DNA from: Chryseobacterium nakagawai
Lineage (GTDB): Bacteria; Bacteroidota; Bacteroidia; Flavobacteriales; Weeksellaceae
Direction of reading: 5' to 3'
Assembly (NCBI RefSeq): GCF_900637665.1
Contig: NZ_LR134386.1
Coordinates: forward strand, 3,278,501 to 3,342,500
Length of the DNA: 64,000 bases
The translations under genes and the position numbers were made by a program. The notes below the pieces were generated by a model. That model saw only the letters and a program-made list of their open reading frames with translations. It searched no databases and was not told where the DNA came from. This document shows positions 27,946 to 37,893 of the stretch, one piece after another (positions within the stretch are counted from its first letter, which is position 1; the number at the start of each line of letters is the position of its first letter).

Positions 27946-29892
27946 TTATCTTTTATGTTTAATTCTGTGTAATTTATACTTTTTATCTTTTTGCTGCCTC
28001 AAAATAACCCCTGCCAAAGGAGGTAATTTGATAGTCATAAATTTCTGATGATCCATTCCATCTTCATATTTCTCTTCCATTACCTCAGATATTACTCCAC
28101 TTCCACTGTATTCTTCATCGTCGGAATTAAAGATAACTTCCCAATGCGTTCCGTTGGGTATCTTTACTCTGTAGTCCAAGACTTTTGGGGCCAGATTTAA
28201 GACAGTCATCAAAACATCATCTCTCCTTTTTCCTTTTCTGAGATAAACGTAAACCGAATTTTCCAGATCATCTGCCTCTATCCATTCAAAACCGTTTTTA
28301 TCAAACTGATTTTCAAACAATGCAGATTCTGATTGGTACAAATGGTTTAGTTCCTTTACTAACCCCTGCAATCCTTTATGCACAGGATACTCCAACAGGT
28401 GCCAGTCAAGACTTCGGGTAAAATTCCATTCGCTGGTTTGCCCGAATTCATCACCCATAAAAAGCAGTTTGGCTCCCGGATGAGTATACATATATACGTA
28501 CAAGGTACGAAGATTAGCAAACTTTTGCCATTCATCCCCTTTCATTTTATAAATCAGACTTGCTTTCCCGTGTACCACTTCATCATGAGACAAAGGCATC
28601 ATATAGTTTTCATTGTACATATACATGGAAGCAAACGTAAGTTTATGATGATGAAATTTTCTATTGACAAAGTCTTCCTTGAAATAATCCAATGTATCGT
28701 GCATCCAGCCCATCATCCATTTCATTCCAAAGCCTATACCGCCATCATGAACAGGTTTGGTAAGCATAGGGAAATCTGAACTTTCTTCCGCAATGGTCAT
28801 AATACTATTTCCAAATTCTTTGTAAACAGCGGTATTAAATTCCTGCAGAAATGCTTTGGCTTCAAGATTTACATTTCCGCCATAGACATTGGGTTCCCAT
28901 TCTCCTTCATTCCTTGAATAATCCAGATGCAGCATTGAAGTTACGGCATCCACACGCAGTCCATCTGCATGATAACGATCCAGCCAAAACATTGCATTGG
29001 AAATCAGGAAAGATTTTACTTCATTTCTTCCATAATTAAAGATATGAGATTTCCAGTCAGGATGAAACCCTTTTCTCGGATCTTCATGTTCATATAAATG
29101 AGAACCATCAAAACGATACAGTCCATTAGCGTCTCCGGGAAAATGTGAAGGTACCCAATCCAGAATAACACCTACATTATGCTGATGAAGTTCATCAATC
29201 AGGAACATCAGATCCTGTGGTGATCCGAATCGCGAAGTGGCGGCATAAAATCCTGTAATCTGATAGCCCCAACTTGGATCATAAGGATATTCCATAACGG
29301 GCATAAACTCCACGTGGGTAAACTCCATTTCTTTTATATAAGGGACGAGTTTCTTTGCAATATTACGATAGTTCAAAAATTTATCAGGATCATTACTTTC
29401 TCTTACCCATGACCCCAGATGTAATTCATAAACAGACAAAGGGGCATCCAGGTTGTTTTTCTCTCTACGGCTATCCATCCATTCCCTGTCATTCCATTCA
29501 TACCAGGTTGTAGAAACCAATGATGCTGCCTGAATATTCTGTTCCCAGCTTAAAGCATAAGGATCACTTTTCTCCAGGATTTCTCCTCTTGCTGTTTCAA
29601 CGGCATATTTATATAAAGTTCCCCAAGGCAACTCTTCAATAAAGCCTTCCCAAATCCCGGAACCATCCCATCTTGGAAACAAAATATGATCTTTATGGTT
29701 CCAGTTATTAAAATCTCCTATTACGGAAACCTTTTTGGCGTTAGGTGCCCAAACCGAAAAATAAACTCCTTTTATACCATCCTTCTCTACAGAATGGGCT
29801 CCAAATTTACTATACAGCTTATAGTGTCTACCTTCTTTGAAAAGATACACGTCATGATCGGTGAAAAGCGTATAGGTTTTAACAGAATTCAT
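27946..29892 (-). CDS. glgB: 1,4-alpha-glucan branching enzyme (GH13)
   Basis: 648 residues from the ATG at 29892 (an in-frame TTG three bases upstream is less likely). The N-terminal CBM48 part has VYFSVWAPNAKKVSVIGDFN. The GH13 barrel has the catalytic aspartate in DGLRVDAVTSML, the glutamate in TIAEESSDFP, and the transition-state aspartate in LSHDEVVHGK. It forms alpha-1,6 branches in glycogen. It is the first gene of glgB-glgA-glgC and is divergent from a glycogen-binding-like esterase gene. Confidence 0.97.
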   Translation of the reverse strand: MNSVKTYTLFTDHDVYLFKEGRHYKLYSKFGAHSVEKDGIKGVYFSVWAPNAKKVSVIGDFNNWNHKDHILFPRWDGSGIWEGFIEELPWGTLYKYAVETARGEILEKSDPYALSWEQNIQAASLVSTTWYEWNDREWMDSRREKNNLDAPLSVYELHLGSWVRESNDPDKFLNYRNIAKKLVPYIKEMEFTHVEFMPVMEYPYDPSWGYQITGFYAATSRFGSPQDLMFLIDELHQHNVGVILDWVPSHFPGDANGLYRFDGSHLYEHEDPRKGFHPDWKSHIFNYGRNEVKSFLISNAMFWLDRYHADGLRVDAVTSMLHLDYSRNEGEWEPNVYGGNVNLEAKAFLQEFNTAVYKEFGNSIMTIAEESSDFPMLTKPVHDGGIGFGMKWMMGWMHDTLDYFKEDFVNRKFHHHKLTFASMYMYNENYMMPLSHDEVVHGKASLIYKMKGDEWQKFANLRTLYVYMYTHPGAKLLFMGDEFGQTSEWNFTRSLDWHLLEYPVHKGLQGLVKELNHLYQSESALFENQFDKNGFEWIEADDLENSVYVYLRKGKRRDDVLMTVLNLAPKVLDYRVKIPNGTHWEVIFNSDDEEYSGSGVISEVMEEKYEDGMDHQKFMTIKLPPLAGVILRQQKDKKYKLHRIKHKR

Positions 29893-30090
29893 CAAGATCA
29901 GTTTGTATTTATATTTTGTCTGAAACTACGAAAAATACTGATAATAGTGATTAATTATTCATCAAATAATTATCATGTTAGTTTCCCACTTTCGTTTCCT
30001 ATCAAATATATCATTTTTTAATTCACTTTTTTATGATTCCCAAACAATCTTTTTTATAAATTTAGCAATCTAATAATTTATTAAACACTT

Positions 30091-31215
30091 ATGATGAGGT
30101 TCGAACTTTATACTGATGAAAAAGATGACAGGCCAGTATTTATTACTGGTAATTTCAACAATTGGAATCCAAAAGACGATAATTACCTACTCCAAAGATC
30201 AGATTCACATCATTATTTTATAGAAATTGAAGACGAAAAGCTAGCTGATGAAATTGAGTACAAATTCACCAAAGGAGGCTGGGAAAATGTAGAACTGGAT
30301 AAATATGGAAATATCACTCCTAATCGGAAAACAAAAAAATCACTCCAGAAAGTTTCTGATACTGTAGAAAAATGGAGATTAAACTGGGGACCATTTAAGG
30401 AGGAGTTCTTCCCCACTGCTGAAGTGATTTCCGAAAAATTCTATATTCCACAACTGGATCGTTACCGGAAAATCTGGGCTGTACTTCCTTATGACTATCA
30501 TACTTCGGAGAAGAGCTATCCTGTTTTATATCTTCAGGATGCCCAAAACCTGTTCAATGAAGGAAGTGGTTTCGGAAACTGGGAAATTGATAAAAAGCTA
30601 TCTATCCTTGCAGAATACGGGCGTGGTGATATTATCGTCATTGCTATAGAACACGGAAGCGAAGAACGGATTAAAGAATATATCTTTGATAATGATAATG
30701 TAGCCAATGGCTCTGAGGGAAAAAAATACATCCGTTTTATTGCTGATACTTTAAAACCTTATGTGGATGAAAATTACCGTACTAAAAAGGACCGCGACAA
30801 TACAGGAATCGGTGGCAGCTCGCTGGGAGCATTAATCAGTATTTACAGTGGATTCCTTTATCCTGAAGTTTATTCTAAGTTATTAATCTTCTCTCCTTCT
30901 CTTTGGGTGGAACCCAATAATAACTTTCCCATGATGAACTTCCGGGTTCCATTTAAAACAAAAATATACTTATATGGTGGTGGGCAGGAAGGATCTAAAA
31001 TGGTCAAAAGAATTCATATTTTTGAAGAATATCTGAAAAGATGGGAGAAAAAGAACCTCTTTGACTTTGAATTCAGAACCAGCATTAATCCTGAAGGAAC
31101 TCACAATGAATTTTACTGGTCACAGGAGTTTCCGAGAGCTATTGAATGGCTGTTCTATGACAACACCGAAAATCCTGTAGAAGTAAAACCACAACAACAA
31201 AGCATTAAGAACTAA
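30091..31215 (+). CDS. Esterase-D-like alpha/beta hydrolase with starch-binding-like N-terminus
   Basis: 374 residues. Residues 1-70 form an early-set/CBM domain (VFITGNFNNWNPKDDNY, ...YKFTKGGW), like the modules that bind glucans in AMPK-beta and CBM20/48. Residues about 110-360 are an alpha/beta hydrolase of the esterase D type with nucleophile Ser244 in GGSSLGAL and a likely catalytic His in PEGTHNEFYW. No signal peptide is seen, so it appears cytoplasmic. The genes before and after suggest a role near glycogen; the substrate is unknown. The start may be the first or second of two adjacent ATGs. The aminopeptidase gene follows after 5 bases. Confidence 0.85.
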   Translation: MMRFELYTDEKDDRPVFITGNFNNWNPKDDNYLLQRSDSHHYFIEIEDEKLADEIEYKFTKGGWENVELDKYGNITPNRKTKKSLQKVSDTVEKWRLNWGPFKEEFFPTAEVISEKFYIPQLDRYRKIWAVLPYDYHTSEKSYPVLYLQDAQNLFNEGSGFGNWEIDKKLSILAEYGRGDIIVIAIEHGSEERIKEYIFDNDNVANGSEGKKYIRFIADTLKPYVDENYRTKKDRDNTGIGGSSLGALISIYSGFLYPEVYSKLLIFSPSLWVEPNNNFPMMNFRVPFKTKIYLYGGGQEGSKMVKRIHIFEEYLKRWEKKNLFDFEFRTSINPEGTHNEFYWSQEFPRAIEWLFYDNTENPVEVKPQQQSIKN

Positions 31216-31220
31216 ATTTT

Positions 31221-32636
31221 ATGAAACTAATCAACAAAAAAAATAGAAACTATACCCAGATATTCCATTTATTCACTGAAGAGGAATGGACCAAAACAAG
31301 TAAAAATTTCAATAAAAATATTGCCCTATTCTTCACAGGAAAAAAGCATGAAGTGTTCATCAATGCTCATGAAGAAGGAATTACTTACTTTATCGGACTC
31401 GGAAAATCTACTTTACAAAATTTTGAATTCCAACAGGTTGCGGTAAAATTCTCTCAAACCCAAAAGGAAAAACTACAGGCTGCTCCCACTTTACTGCTTG
31501 CAGATTCTCTTAATGAAAAACAGTTTGAAGAATTCGTGAAGGGATTACTCATAGGAACTTACAACTATCCTTTTGAAAAAAACCATCCTTTCTGGAATTC
31601 AAAATTTGAATTGCATTTTGAAAATTTAAGCCAGAAAAAACTGGATTTTATCAGCCAGAAAGCTGAAGCTTTAAGCAATGGACAAATCGCTTGCCAGGAA
31701 TGGATGAATAAACCTGCGAATCTAAAAAAACCGGAAATTTTCAGTTTATACCTTAAAAATCTGGCAAAAAAATATGAATTAAAATATACCGTTTTCAACA
31801 GAAAAAAATGCGAAGAACTTGGTCTTGGAGCTTATCTTGCTGTTAACCAAGGAAGCGCTCATGATGCTGCCTTCACTATTTTGGAATATAAGACCACCGT
31901 TAAAAATGCAAAAACATTTGGATTGGTTGGAAAATGTGTATTGTTTGATACCGGAGGCATTTCCTTAAAACCTTTTACCAATATGCATTATATGAAATCC
32001 GATATGGGCGGAGCAACAGCTGTTTTAGGGACTCTAATCTATGCTGCTGAAATGAATTTACCTGTTAATATTATAGCCGTTCTTCCGATTACTGATAATG
32101 CTATTTCCGAAAAAGCCCTTCTTCCAAGTGATGTGATTACCGCTTACAATGGTAAAACTATTGAAGTGATGGATACGGATGCGGAAGGCAGGCTAATTCT
32201 TGCTGACGGACTGTCTTATCTAACTAAAAATTACAAAACAGATTTCCTTATTGATCTCGCTACTTTAACGGGAAGTTCAGTAAGAATGTTTGGCGATACT
32301 TGTGGAGCTCTATTTTCCAATAATGAAGACCTGAAAAACCTTTTGATAAAAACCGGAGATCACACCAATCAGAGGCTATGGAATTTACCATTATGGGATA
32401 TCTGGAAAGATGATATACAGTCTGATGTAGCCGACTTAAAAAACATGTCTCTAAAGCCTGTTGGAGATTGTATTATCGCCGCCAAATTCTTAGAACAATT
32501 CACTGAAAACCACCCTAAATGGGCGCATTTGGATATTGCCGGAGTAGCCTTTGGAAATGTAGGGTATGCTAAAGAAAAAGCAGCAACCGGGTATGGGGTT
32601 CAATTACTCACGGATTTAATCGAAAATTATCACTAA
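31221..32636 (+). CDS. M17 family leucyl aminopeptidase
   Basis: 471 residues with the M17 metal-binding blocks VGKCVLFDTGGISLKPF and VMDTDAEGRLILADGL (Asp in place of the usual first Asn of NTDAEGR), and LATLTGSSVRMFG. It is a cytoplasmic two-metal peptidase, normally hexameric. Five bases separate it from the esterase gene, so both are likely on one transcript. Confidence 0.93.
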   Translation: MKLINKKNRNYTQIFHLFTEEEWTKTSKNFNKNIALFFTGKKHEVFINAHEEGITYFIGLGKSTLQNFEFQQVAVKFSQTQKEKLQAAPTLLLADSLNEKQFEEFVKGLLIGTYNYPFEKNHPFWNSKFELHFENLSQKKLDFISQKAEALSNGQIACQEWMNKPANLKKPEIFSLYLKNLAKKYELKYTVFNRKKCEELGLGAYLAVNQGSAHDAAFTILEYKTTVKNAKTFGLVGKCVLFDTGGISLKPFTNMHYMKSDMGGATAVLGTLIYAAEMNLPVNIIAVLPITDNAISEKALLPSDVITAYNGKTIEVMDTDAEGRLILADGLSYLTKNYKTDFLIDLATLTGSSVRMFGDTCGALFSNNEDLKNLLIKTGDHTNQRLWNLPLWDIWKDDIQSDVADLKNMSLKPVGDCIIAAKFLEQFTENHPKWAHLDIAGVAFGNVGYAKEKAATGYGVQLLTDLIENYH

Positions 32637-32776
32637 AAATTAGTTTATTACAAAAATTCTCTGTATACTTGATTAGTGATTAATAAAAGCACATCATATT
32701 TTTATTTTTGATATTAATCAAACAATAAAGAATTGCTTTTATTTTTGATAATTCACTAAAACTTAAAAAACATTAT

Positions 32777-33991
32777 ATGGAGGAGAAAATTATAGTATGT
32801 ATTTCGTGCTATTACAAGGGCTATGACTTCATGGATGAAATGAAGAGGCTCGGTAATAAAATCATCTTAGTAACATCAGAAAATCTTAAAGAAAAAAACT
32901 GGCCCTGGCAAGCCATTGATGAGGTATTTTATATGCCTGAAATCAAACCATCTGTGTGGAACCTGGAACATTTGATTCAGGGATTTTCACACCTGATGAA
33001 AACAAGAAAAGTAGATGCTGTAGTTGCCCTTGATGACTACGACGTAGAAAAGGCTGCCCTGATCCGCGAAACGTTTCGTATTCCGGGAATGGGACAGACT
33101 ACCCACCGCTACTTCAGAGATAAACTGGCGATGCGCCAAAAGGCAAAAGACACAGGCATCAATGTTCCTGAATTTACGGCCGTTTTCAATGACGATACAG
33201 TGAATGAATTTGTAGATAAGGTTCCCGCTCCATGGGTATTGAAGCCCCGTTCAGAGGCTTCGGCATCAGGAATTAAAAAGATAATGACTAAAGAACAGCT
33301 TCATGAGGCATTGGAAATTCTTGGAGAAGAGCGTCATCTTTTCCTCCTGGAAAGCTTTAAACCGGGAGATGTATATCATGTAGACAGCCTTACCTTCAAC
33401 AAAGAAATAGTCTTTACTTCTGCATCAAAATATCTGGCTCCGCCTATGCAGGTTTCTCATGAAGGGGGTGTTTTCAGATCTAAAACATTAGGAAGATACT
33501 CTGATGAATTCAAAGCTTTGGAAGAGATCAATTCCAGAGTACTTTCCAACTTTGGATTACTCAACGGAGCCACTCATACGGAATTCATCCGTGGAAAAGA
33601 AGACGGAAAATGGTATTTTCTGGAAACCTCCTCACGAGTGGGGGGCGCTCATATTCCTGATTTGGTAGAAGCTTCAAGCAGCATCAATATCTGGAGAGAA
33701 TGGGCCAAAATTGAAGATGCTCTCTTAAGAAATAAAAACTATAGTGTCTCCCCTCCTACAGGATATTACGCAGGTCTTATTGTTGCGCTTATCAAAGATA
33801 AAGAGCCAGATTATAGTAAATTCGAATGTGAGGAAGCTATAAAATTTCTTCCCATCGATTATCATGTTGGAATTGTTTACAAATCCAGTGATGCTTCCGT
33901 AATAGAAGAAAGACTAGACAGCGCCGCAGAAAAGATCAATGCCGAAATGCTCAACATCCTTCCGCCTAAGACTAGTAAATTAAGCAGTTAA
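32777..33991 (+). CDS. ATP-grasp ligase (carboxylate-amine type)
   Basis: 404 residues. The ATP-grasp core is seen as APWVLKPRSEASASGIKKIM (ATP-binding lysine), LFLLESFKPGDVYHVDSL and the metal-binding TEFIRG...WYFLETSSRVGGAH. A Rossmann-like N-terminus (IIVCISCYYKGYDFM) precedes it. Such enzymes activate a carboxylate as acyl phosphate and join it to an amine or thiol; the substrates are unknown. It begins the run of ligase-like genes that extends to 39.3 kb, all on the plus strand. Confidence 0.88.
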   Translation: MEEKIIVCISCYYKGYDFMDEMKRLGNKIILVTSENLKEKNWPWQAIDEVFYMPEIKPSVWNLEHLIQGFSHLMKTRKVDAVVALDDYDVEKAALIRETFRIPGMGQTTHRYFRDKLAMRQKAKDTGINVPEFTAVFNDDTVNEFVDKVPAPWVLKPRSEASASGIKKIMTKEQLHEALEILGEERHLFLLESFKPGDVYHVDSLTFNKEIVFTSASKYLAPPMQVSHEGGVFRSKTLGRYSDEFKALEEINSRVLSNFGLLNGATHTEFIRGKEDGKWYFLETSSRVGGAHIPDLVEASSSINIWREWAKIEDALLRNKNYSVSPPTGYYAGLIVALIKDKEPDYSKFECEEAIKFLPIDYHVGIVYKSSDASVIEERLDSAAEKINAEMLNILPPKTSKLSS

Positions 33992-34020
33992 TTATACACA
34001 ACCTTAAAGTACAAATTTAA

Positions 34021-34734
34021 ATGCCGCATATAGAACATACTGATTACTATTCCAATATATTGGGAACAAGTCTTAAGGTAGAAGTGACCGGATATTCCGG
34101 ATATCCTATTATCATGTTTCCTACTTCTCAAGGACAATATACCCAGAACCATGACTTTCACCTTAACGGAAGTATCAATTGGTTTGTAGAACAGGGAAAG
34201 GTAAAGCTTTATAATATTCAGACCATTGACAGCTGGAGCTTTTATGATCAAACACTATCACCGCAACAGAGAATCAAAAATTACGAACGATACGTGCAGT
34301 TTTTGATCGTGGAGTTTGTTCCATACATTCAAAAACTTCATAAAACCCATCGTGTAGCAGTGGCTGGAGCCAGTTTTGGAGGTTATCACGCTGCCAATTT
34401 TGCCTTTAGGTTTCCGGATGTAGTTTCTCATTTGTTTTGCCTTTCAGGGGCCTTCAGCATAAGAAATTTTATGGACGGTTATTCCGATGACCTGGTATAT
34501 TTCAACTGTCCAAGAGAGTTTATAAGAAATGATGAAGCATGGAAATATAAGCATATGCACATTGTATTGAGCACCTCAGATCAGGATATCTGCAAAGACA
34601 AGAATATTGAAATGGCAGAAATCTTAAGGGTAAAAGGTATTGATTTCTGGTATGATGAAAGAAAATGGATTGGTCACGACTGGCCGTTGTGGAGAATGGT
34701 TTTTCCAATCTTTATTGGAGCTTATTTCTCTTAA
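34021..34734 (+). CDS. Alpha/beta hydrolase, esterase family
   Basis: 237 residues with nucleophile Ser118 in VAGASFGGYHA and a likely catalytic His219 in IGHDWPLWR near the C-terminus, the layout of the putative-esterase (Esterase D/YqiA-like) group. No signal peptide. It lies 29 bases after the ATP-grasp gene and before another ligase gene, so it probably acts on the same product, for example as a hydrolase or acyltransferase. Substrate unknown. Confidence 0.85.
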   Translation: MPHIEHTDYYSNILGTSLKVEVTGYSGYPIIMFPTSQGQYTQNHDFHLNGSINWFVEQGKVKLYNIQTIDSWSFYDQTLSPQQRIKNYERYVQFLIVEFVPYIQKLHKTHRVAVAGASFGGYHAANFAFRFPDVVSHLFCLSGAFSIRNFMDGYSDDLVYFNCPREFIRNDEAWKYKHMHIVLSTSDQDICKDKNIEMAEILRVKGIDFWYDERKWIGHDWPLWRMVFPIFIGAYFS

Positions 34735-34850
34735 AAAACATCCAAATAAAAACAAAAAATCAGTTTGTAAAATAACTTAAGTGTTTAAAATAAAGATTTT
34801 TAAATGAAAAGGAGAATCAATACTTTAACGCTTAAGTTTTAAAAATCTAA

Positions 34851-34865
34851 AGAATCATAGATTCT
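34851..34865 (+). promoter_or_regulatory. Short palindrome before the second ATP-grasp gene
   Basis: AGAATC-ATA-GATTCT is a perfect palindrome 44 bases upstream of the ATG at 34909. A further inverted repeat AGATTTTTAAA/TTTAAAAATCT lies just left of it. They could be an operator or an mRNA structure; the role is a guess. Confidence 0.35.
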
Positions 34866-34908
34866 GTTGAGAAATAAAGTATAGTAGACACCATTAAAAA
34901 CAAAAATT

Positions 34909-35862
34909 ATGACAAAAAAAGTAGGAATTCTATTCGGTATGGAAGACACATTTCCCTGGGCATTTATAGACAAAGTAAATGAATTGGGAGGTGGAGATAT
35001 CGTAGCTGAACCTGTTACCATTGATAAACTTGAGCAGGGTGCAGATTATGGGTATGCAGTGATCATCGACAGAATTTCGCAGAATGTTCCTTTTTACAGA
35101 GCTTATCTGAAAAACGCTGCACTTAATGGTACTTATGTAATCAATAATCCGTTCTGGTGGAGTGCTGATGAGAAATTTTTTAATAATGCACTCATGAGCA
35201 AATTAGGTATTCCGTTACCAAAAACAGTATTGCTTCCATCCCATGAAAGACCAACCGATACTTCGGAAACTTCATTCAGGAACCTTAAATTTCCCCATGA
35301 CTGGGAATATATTTTTGATTATGTTGGATTTCCTGCTTATATGAAACCTCACGATGGTGGCGGCTGGAAGAATGTTTACAGGGTAGAAAATCCGGATGAT
35401 CTTTGGAACAAGCTTGGAGAAACAGAACAGCTGGTGATGATGGTTCAGGAAGAAATTATTTTTGATGATTATTACCGAGTCTATTGTCTGGGCAGAAAAT
35501 ATGTTCATATCATGCCTTACGAACCTAGGAACCCACATCACTTAAGGTATGCCACTACTCACCAGACACAAGGGGAAGAGCTTGAAAAATTATTAAAAAC
35601 CATTCATGATTATACGATCAAAATGAATGAAGCGTTAGGATATGATTTCAACACTGTTGAATTTGCTGTAAGAGATGGTATTCCTTATGCTATCGACTTC
35701 TGTAATCCGGCTCCGGATGCAGACAGAAATTCCGTAGGAGAAGAGAATTTCGCATGGATTATAGAACATGCTGCTAAGCTTGCTATTGAAAAAGCTAAGG
35801 AATATGTTCCGGGAAAACCTAATATCACTTGGGGAACCTTCGTAAAAGATTCCATAAAATAA
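34909..35862 (+). CDS. ATP-grasp ligase (RimK/glutathione synthetase-like)
   Basis: 317 residues starting MTKKVGILFGMEDTFPWAF. ATP-grasp signatures: FPAYMKPHDGGGWKNVYRV (lysine and glycine-rich loop), MMVQEEIIFDDYYRVYCL, and the metal site NTVEFAVRDGIPYAIDFCNPAPD. Alpha-L-glutamate ligases have this form. The GCS2-type ligase follows after 30 bases, which argues for joint synthesis of an amide-linked product. Confidence 0.87.
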   Translation: MTKKVGILFGMEDTFPWAFIDKVNELGGGDIVAEPVTIDKLEQGADYGYAVIIDRISQNVPFYRAYLKNAALNGTYVINNPFWWSADEKFFNNALMSKLGIPLPKTVLLPSHERPTDTSETSFRNLKFPHDWEYIFDYVGFPAYMKPHDGGGWKNVYRVENPDDLWNKLGETEQLVMMVQEEIIFDDYYRVYCLGRKYVHIMPYEPRNPHHLRYATTHQTQGEELEKLLKTIHDYTIKMNEALGYDFNTVEFAVRDGIPYAIDFCNPAPDADRNSVGEENFAWIIEHAAKLAIEKAKEYVPGKPNITWGTFVKDSIK

Positions 35863-35892
35863 TATTGAAAAAGAATAAAAAAACACAAGACA

Positions 35893-37014
35893 ATGCATCA
35901 TCAGTTTACTATTGGAATCGAAGAAGAATATCAGATCATTGATGTTGAAAGCAGGGATCTGATTTCTCACGTATCAAAAATCATTGAAGGCGGAAAAGCG
36001 GTTTTGAGTGAAAACTTAAAGCACGAAATGCACGAATCCATGATCGAAATGGAAACCGGAATTTGCCAGAATATTCAGGAAGCAAGAGCAGAATTAACCA
36101 ATTTAAGAAGGCATCTCATCAATACAGCCCATGAACAGGGACTTCGCGTTTCCGGAGGAGGAACCCATCCTTTTTCTCATTGGTCTGATAATACGATTAC
36201 TCAGGGAGAGAGATATATCAAAATTGTTGATGATATGGGGGATGTTGCCCGTGAGAACCTGATTTTTGGACTTCATGTTCATATTGGAATTCCTAATCGT
36301 GAGGAAGGCGTAAGAATTCAGAATGTAATGCGTTATTTTCTGCCTCACGTCTATGCCCTTTCTACCAATTCTCCTTTCTGGATCGGAAGGTATACAGGTT
36401 TTAAATCTTACAGACAGGAAATTTTCGTTAAGTTTCCGAGAACCGGTATTCCCAGTTACTTCAATTCATTGGCAGAATTTGATAGTTATGTCGATCTTTT
36501 GGTAAAAACAGGAACCATTGATAATGCTAAAAAAATATGGTGGGATTTAAGGGTTCATCCGTTCTATCCTACCATTGAGTTCAGGATTTGCGATATGCCT
36601 TTAAGAATTGATGAAACAGTATGTCTTGCAGCCATTATGCAGAGTTTAGTGGCTAAAATTTATAAACTCCACCAACAAAATCTGAGTTTTAGAAGCTACA
36701 GAAGACTTTTATTGAATGAAAATAAATGGCGTGCTTCCAAAAGCGGTATTGAGGCTCATCTGATTGATTTTGGAAAAGAAGAATCGGTTCCTTATCCCCA
36801 TTTGTTAAAAGAACTCTTAGAGTTTATTGATGATGTAGTAGATGATTTAGGATGCCGACAAGAAGTTGAATATGCCTGGAAAATTCTTGAAAATGGTACG
36901 GGTGCCGATCGACAGCTTCAGATCTTCAAAGAAACCGGGGATCTTACTAAGGTTGTGGATTATATGATCTCAGAAACAGAGTACGGCATCACACATGGTG
37001 AATCCGCTTCATAA
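35893..37014 (+). CDS. Carboxylate-amine ligase, GCS2/YbdK family
   Basis: 373 residues with the family start FTIGIEEEYQIID and the conserved SGGGTHPFSHW and FGLHVHIGIPNREEG blocks. GCS2 members form gamma- or alpha-amide bonds by a glutamine-synthetase-like mechanism. The substrate here is not known; the best studied relatives make gamma-glutamylcysteine, but the lack of a glutathione synthetase pair and the cluster context argue for another product. Confidence 0.92.
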   Translation: MHHQFTIGIEEEYQIIDVESRDLISHVSKIIEGGKAVLSENLKHEMHESMIEMETGICQNIQEARAELTNLRRHLINTAHEQGLRVSGGGTHPFSHWSDNTITQGERYIKIVDDMGDVARENLIFGLHVHIGIPNREEGVRIQNVMRYFLPHVYALSTNSPFWIGRYTGFKSYRQEIFVKFPRTGIPSYFNSLAEFDSYVDLLVKTGTIDNAKKIWWDLRVHPFYPTIEFRICDMPLRIDETVCLAAIMQSLVAKIYKLHQQNLSFRSYRRLLLNENKWRASKSGIEAHLIDFGKEESVPYPHLLKELLEFIDDVVDDLGCRQEVEYAWKILENGTGADRQLQIFKETGDLTKVVDYMISETEYGITHGESAS

Positions 37015-37047
37015 TATTTTTGGTAACTTTACAAAAAATATGATGTA

Positions 37048-37881
37048 ATGAAAGATATTCGAATTGCTCTGCTGGACATGAACAATAATCATGTTAATCA
37101 AGGCTTTAGAAACATTAAAGAAATTTCTGAAACGTTTCAGCAGAACTCTGAAGAAAATGTAATCATCGAGACATTTGATGTCAGGTTTAAAGATGAAATG
37201 CCGGAGATTGGAGACTTTGATATTTTTATTTCTTCAGGCGGACCAGGAACCCCGCACCGTGAAGGTTTCGAATGGGAAAATAGGTTTGCTCAATTTTTAG
37301 ATTCCGTTTTTGAACATAATAAATACAATGAGGATAAAAAGTATCTTTTCCTGATTTGTCATTCTTTTCAGTTGGCAAGTATTCATTGGAAATTAGGAAA
37401 TATCTGTAAAAGAAAATCCTATTCTTTTGGGGTAATGCCAATTCATAAAACAACAGAAGGCAGAGAAGAATTTTTGTTCAAAAATCTTCAGGATCCTTTT
37501 TATGCAGTAGATTCCAGAGCTTATCAGTTCATTGAGCCGGATCACGACCGTTTTGAAGAACTGGGAATGACTGTTATGGCTATTGAAAAGTTCCGGCCTC
37601 ATATCAATTTGGAGAGAGCGATAATGGCTGTTCGTTTTTCTGATGAAGTATTCGGGACCCAATTTCACCCGGAAGCAAGCCCTGAGGCTTTAATAGAAAA
37701 TCTTAAAGATGATAAGAACAGAGAAGCTATGATTGAAAACTTCGGAATGGAAAAATATCTTGAAACCATGGACAGAATAGATGATGAAGATAAAATCATT
37801 TTGACCAGAAATCAGATCCTCCCAAGATTTCTTCAGTTTGCAAAAAAAAACATTTTGAAAGAAGTTGAGTCTTTAGCTTAA
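37048..37881 (+). CDS. Class I glutamine amidotransferase-like protein
   Basis: 277 residues. The oxyanion strand GGPG is at 64-67, the nucleophile Cys104 in FLICHSFQLA, and His207/Glu209 in QFHPEAS, so the triad is complete. The loop after the cysteine is C-H-S-x-Q rather than the usual C-x-G-x-Q. A C-terminal helical extension (about 215-277) has no match I recognise. It may release ammonia from glutamine for the ligases or act as a gamma-glutamyl peptidase on their product. It lies 33 bases after the GCS2 gene. Confidence 0.85.
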   Translation: MKDIRIALLDMNNNHVNQGFRNIKEISETFQQNSEENVIIETFDVRFKDEMPEIGDFDIFISSGGPGTPHREGFEWENRFAQFLDSVFEHNKYNEDKKYLFLICHSFQLASIHWKLGNICKRKSYSFGVMPIHKTTEGREEFLFKNLQDPFYAVDSRAYQFIEPDHDRFEELGMTVMAIEKFRPHINLERAIMAVRFSDEVFGTQFHPEASPEALIENLKDDKNREAMIENFGMEKYLETMDRIDDEDKIILTRNQILPRFLQFAKKNILKEVESLA

Positions 37882-37893
37882 AAAATTAAAATA

